A stretch of 64,000 nt of DNA from Stenopsyche tienmushanensis. Its lineage: Eukaryota; Arthropoda; Insecta; Trichoptera; Stenopsychidae. The notes under the pieces were generated by a model. That model had not been told where the DNA came from, ran no database searches, and saw only the letters and a list, made by a program, of their open reading frames with translations. The position numbers and the translations under genes are program-made. Position 1 is the stretch's first letter. Every line of letters begins with the position of its first letter. The stretch lies in NCBI GenBank assembly GCA_008973525.1, contig WACJ01000550.1, positions 1,178,001 to 1,242,000 on the forward strand. The letters run 5' to 3'. Of the stretch, positions 61,123-64,000 are shown in pieces.

Positions 61123-63180
61123 TTGACCTCATGGCTTTAGACTTTTCTTTCGAACTTCTTGAGGTGCACTTCATTGCAAACGGTCACTATCCATGGTTCA
61201 TTATCGTAAAGCAACTACTGGGCTTATTATCATTTATATCATTTTTATAGTCTTTATAAGAATAAAAACCTTTATGATATGAGCTCAAAATCTCCTATTA
61301 AAGAAAATCCCTTAAATTGTAATCATAAATGAAATTTAAAGATATTAAATTATGATACAGTATATGATTAAATAATGTATATGAATGCTGAAAGTGGAGC
61401 GAAATTAACTTGCATTGTGAGTATGTGTATTATTCGCAATGAGTGTGAAATATTTTCAAGCACTCTTTTTCCGAGTAGGTCTTTTAAGTCTGGAACAAAA
61501 AGAATTTGGGCTACATATGTGCCCTTATTTTTTTTTTAGGAACACGTATGTAAATAGTGGTAACACGTCTGTGTAACAAGCAAATATATCATTAAAATGT
61601 TTCGCCGCGGCTTTTGTAATGCATCAATGTCCGCTCTTTTCAAAAGGAAAATTCTCGCGGAAATTCGTTCTGGTAGTCGTTTCTCCTAGTTGAGGATGTC
61701 AGTTGTCAGGGTTGGAAAAACGGTTCAATTTGATATTAAACATTAATCTCAATCCACACAAAGCGGCCACGTACTTTGGGCTTTTCCGCGAGAAAAATTG
61801 TTTTTCACCGCAAAAAAATAATTTGCCTCTTTTATATCCCACTCTACGTACAAATGTACGCACCGTGGAAAATGTGGGTGAAAGCGATAATTAAAATTCA
61901 ACATTGAAAATACTTTTCAGCGAATTTCCCCGTACTGGACGAATTGCGGAGGGTGAGGCGAATCACAATTAAAAAATCGGACCTGCGAAAATATGCCGAA
62001 AAGTCACCAAAGAGTGATTGGAAACGAATTATTTTTTTTCCAGTAGAGAAATTGGTATTATGAAAGTATATTTAGGGTAGATTTATGAATCTTTAAATAC
62101 GAAAGGGATATGAAAAAGGAAAAACAGTCATATTGTTAATTTTAGGGGCTCAAAAATACCGATCGTCTTCCATCAAAATAAAATATTTTAATATATAATT
62201 TAATATAAGCAAATCGTTCAATAAATTTATAGGTTTCTTTTCACTTTATTTTTCCCCCTTTATTTGAGGTTTTATTATTGCAACTTCTGAAAAAAATCTA
62301 CGAACTTATTGAGTAATATATATTTTTATACATTTAATAACCCAATCAATTCTGAGATTATTATATTACTAATGGGATTTGTAGAGATATACTATTTGTC
62401 TTTTATCACATGTTAATAGTTAATAATTGTCTTATAATTCTTTATAAATGAGAGTTGCCATAAAGCTGCATTTTCTTCTTAACGATATGAGCGATCTTCA
62501 TGGGAATTGAATTATTTAAGTCGTGATTTTCCACTATTTTTCACATTAATGTTCCATGTTATTAATTTAGTTAAAAAAATAGGGATTTCACGTAGAAGCG
62601 AGTGTTGAAATTATCATTACTTTTAAATTAAAGTTTAATTGTTGTTATATACAAGCATTTGTGATTTTTTTAACTTATCATTAAGTATTTACTTCTTCAG
62701 ATTAAAAAAAGGGTAAACCTACAACGACACGATCTATCGGAAATATTAAACTTCCGATCTCCCAAATTGGTTATGCAGTGAAATTTGTTCCCATAATCTG
62801 GTATTGAATTCGAACCTTTATAATAAGATTCCAGGATTTGAACGATACTCGATTTCAGATGCAACCGCTAATTATGCTCATTATCATTAAATCATCATTT
62901 AATCTAATCAATACCTTAATATTGCTGGATAAAATATATAAATTGAAAATTGCAAATATATTGGGTTTTTATAAATAAAATCGAAAGTATTTTTTATAAA
63001 TTGTTTATTTTTTATAATTATAGTTTATTACTAATGTTATCTAAAACACAATACGATATTTTGAGGACATTTCGTAATTTATTATTATTTAATATAATAT
63101 GAACATACTAATGCCAATGTTTTCAAATATTAATTTCCTCGAGAGATCAATTCATATTTCCAAAATCCTCAAACCAGTAA
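61123..63180. other. Gene-free stretch before the secreted-protein gene
   Basis: The GC-richer islet at 61600-62030 has no recognisable coding content. The repeat copy at 62213-62317 lies here. Confidence 0.35.
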
Positions 63181-63234
63181 TAAATATATCCAGTCCATAT
63201 ATCCAATTGTTCGTTATTTTTCTATTTATTTAAT

Positions 63235-63723
63235 TTATCTTCGTACATCCATTAATTCTCCATTAAGTTTTTTCATTGGTAGACGTGTTCGATATTTAAC
63301 CGAATTTGGTGATGGGTTTGGTCCCTTAGCACTACCACAACAACTATTGACATAAAAAACGTATGGAATATAATAAGGAATAGGAATAGTTTGGGGAACG
63401 AACTGAGGGAAGGTATATTGTTGCCCCTGAATGGGATAAGATGGGTACATTCCATATACAGGCATTTTATTCGTGGGAACATTAGGCGAATACTGTTGAT
63501 ATGGTGAATATTGTTGCATTGAATTACTCTTCAAATTTGGATTTACAACAGGTGGACGTTGGAAAAGATTAAGGATATCATCATCAAGTTGTGGTGCTCG
63601 AGCTATTCTTGCGTGGTGGTTTTTGGACTCTGTGTTGTCCCATTGTCGATGATTATCACTTAATACCAATATAGTTGAATGAATTATTAAAATCCATAAG
63701 ATCGTACTTAGGGAATGAAACAT
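63235..63723 (-). CDS. Probable secreted Pro/Tyr/Gln-rich protein, 5' end possibly outside window
   Basis: The 162-residue frame starts with a hydrophobic stretch, MFHSLSTILWILIIHSTILV, a good signal peptide. Basic and acidic residues follow, including RIAR, a possible processing site. The middle is Pro/Tyr/Gln-rich, with the near-repeat YSPYQQYSPN and a run with PIPYYIPYVF. A Cys pair (SCCGS) and a basic tail ending MDVRR close the protein. I chose 63723 as the start because TTTTCAG|AT ends at 63726, so an upstream exon probably supplies the 5' UTR. The upstream ATG at 63756 is in frame but lies in the presumed intron. No family is recognised; such proteins are common among arthropod cuticle, saliva or silk-like secretions, which is only inference. 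Confidence 0.6.
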   Translation of the reverse strand: MFHSLSTILWILIIHSTILVLSDNHRQWDNTESKNHHARIARAPQLDDDILNLFQRPPVVNPNLKSNSMQQYSPYQQYSPNVPTNKMPVYGMYPSYPIQGQQYTFPQFVPQTIPIPYYIPYVFYVNSCCGSAKGPNPSPNSVKYRTRLPMKKLNGELMDVRR

Positions 63724-63726
63724 ATC

Positions 63727-64000
63727 TGAAAATAATTTAAAAATTAATAGAGACATGATACGATATTAAAACTGAAAGAAAATTAATAAAAACAGTAAGC
63801 ACAAAAAAACACATCATTCGATCCTTTCAATCATTCGAATATGTATTGTCAAATCTGACTTTTACCAATCTCTTTTATGGGATTCCCGCGGTTAAGCAGT
63901 TGCAATGTGGCTGGTGACCACATTTTTAAAAACATATATATACGCCATGAAAAACCATGTCAAAATGATTGGTGATGATCTCATAAAAGGGATCGCTAAA
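63727..64000 (-). other. Upstream intron or 5' flank of the secreted-protein gene
   Basis: AT-rich, ends at the window edge. I see no further exon. Confidence 0.3.

Noticed and set aside
61653..61690. GAAATTCGTTCTGGTAG resembling the mariner sequence at 3427
   Set aside because: The match is about 17 bp, and the flanks and reading frame do not continue it.

Overview
This window is AT-rich nuclear DNA from an animal, most likely an insect or other arthropod. The evidence is spliced genes with GT/AG introns, a CDK2AP1/DOC-1 homologue, and many degraded DNA transposons (mariner, piggyBac, hAT) with non-LTR retrotransposon pieces of types common in arthropods. I saw no prokaryotic operons, CRISPR arrays, rRNA or tRNA genes. 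All gene models come from reading frames, splice sites and splice phase by eye; none was checked by a database search.

Layout. (1) 1-7,686, minus strand: a conserved nine-exon gene running off the left edge, product family not recognised, with three DNA transposons in its introns. (2) 8,100-9,200: hAT transposase debris and a hAT terminal-repeat piece. (3) 10,770-12,112, plus: a CDK2AP1 homologue with a probable non-coding first exon. (4) 13,389-14,160, minus: an internally deleted piggyBac transposase. (5) 14,600-20,300: gene-free, with a well-bounded hAT miniature element and an RTE-like tail. (6) 20,380-29,188, plus: a GC-rich promoter and non-coding exon, then a six-coding-exon CIZ1-like zinc-finger gene with transposon debris in introns 1 and 3. 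(7) 31,890-32,736, plus: a cecropia-type mariner transposase whose retained part is broken by only three in-frame stops. (8) 33,392-33,862, minus: a small basic protein resembling SLX9/FAM207A. (9) 34,140-63,200: about 29 kb with no convincing complete gene, but two members of a piggyBac-like family, an internally deleted rosa-like mariner, an R1-like LINE piece, other LINE fragments, RTE-like tails and one orphan candidate exon. (10) 63,235-63,723, minus: a Pro/Tyr/Gln-rich, probably secreted protein whose 5' end may lie outside the window.

The genes look like ordinary unlinked housekeeping or nuclear genes: cell cycle/chromatin (CDK2AP1, CIZ1-like) and ribosome biogenesis (SLX9-like). The most distinctive content is the mobile DNA: several non-autonomous or internally deleted elements with readable ends and target duplications, and a three-copy family of about 560 bp piggyBac-like elements. 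I found no convincing new multi-gene system.
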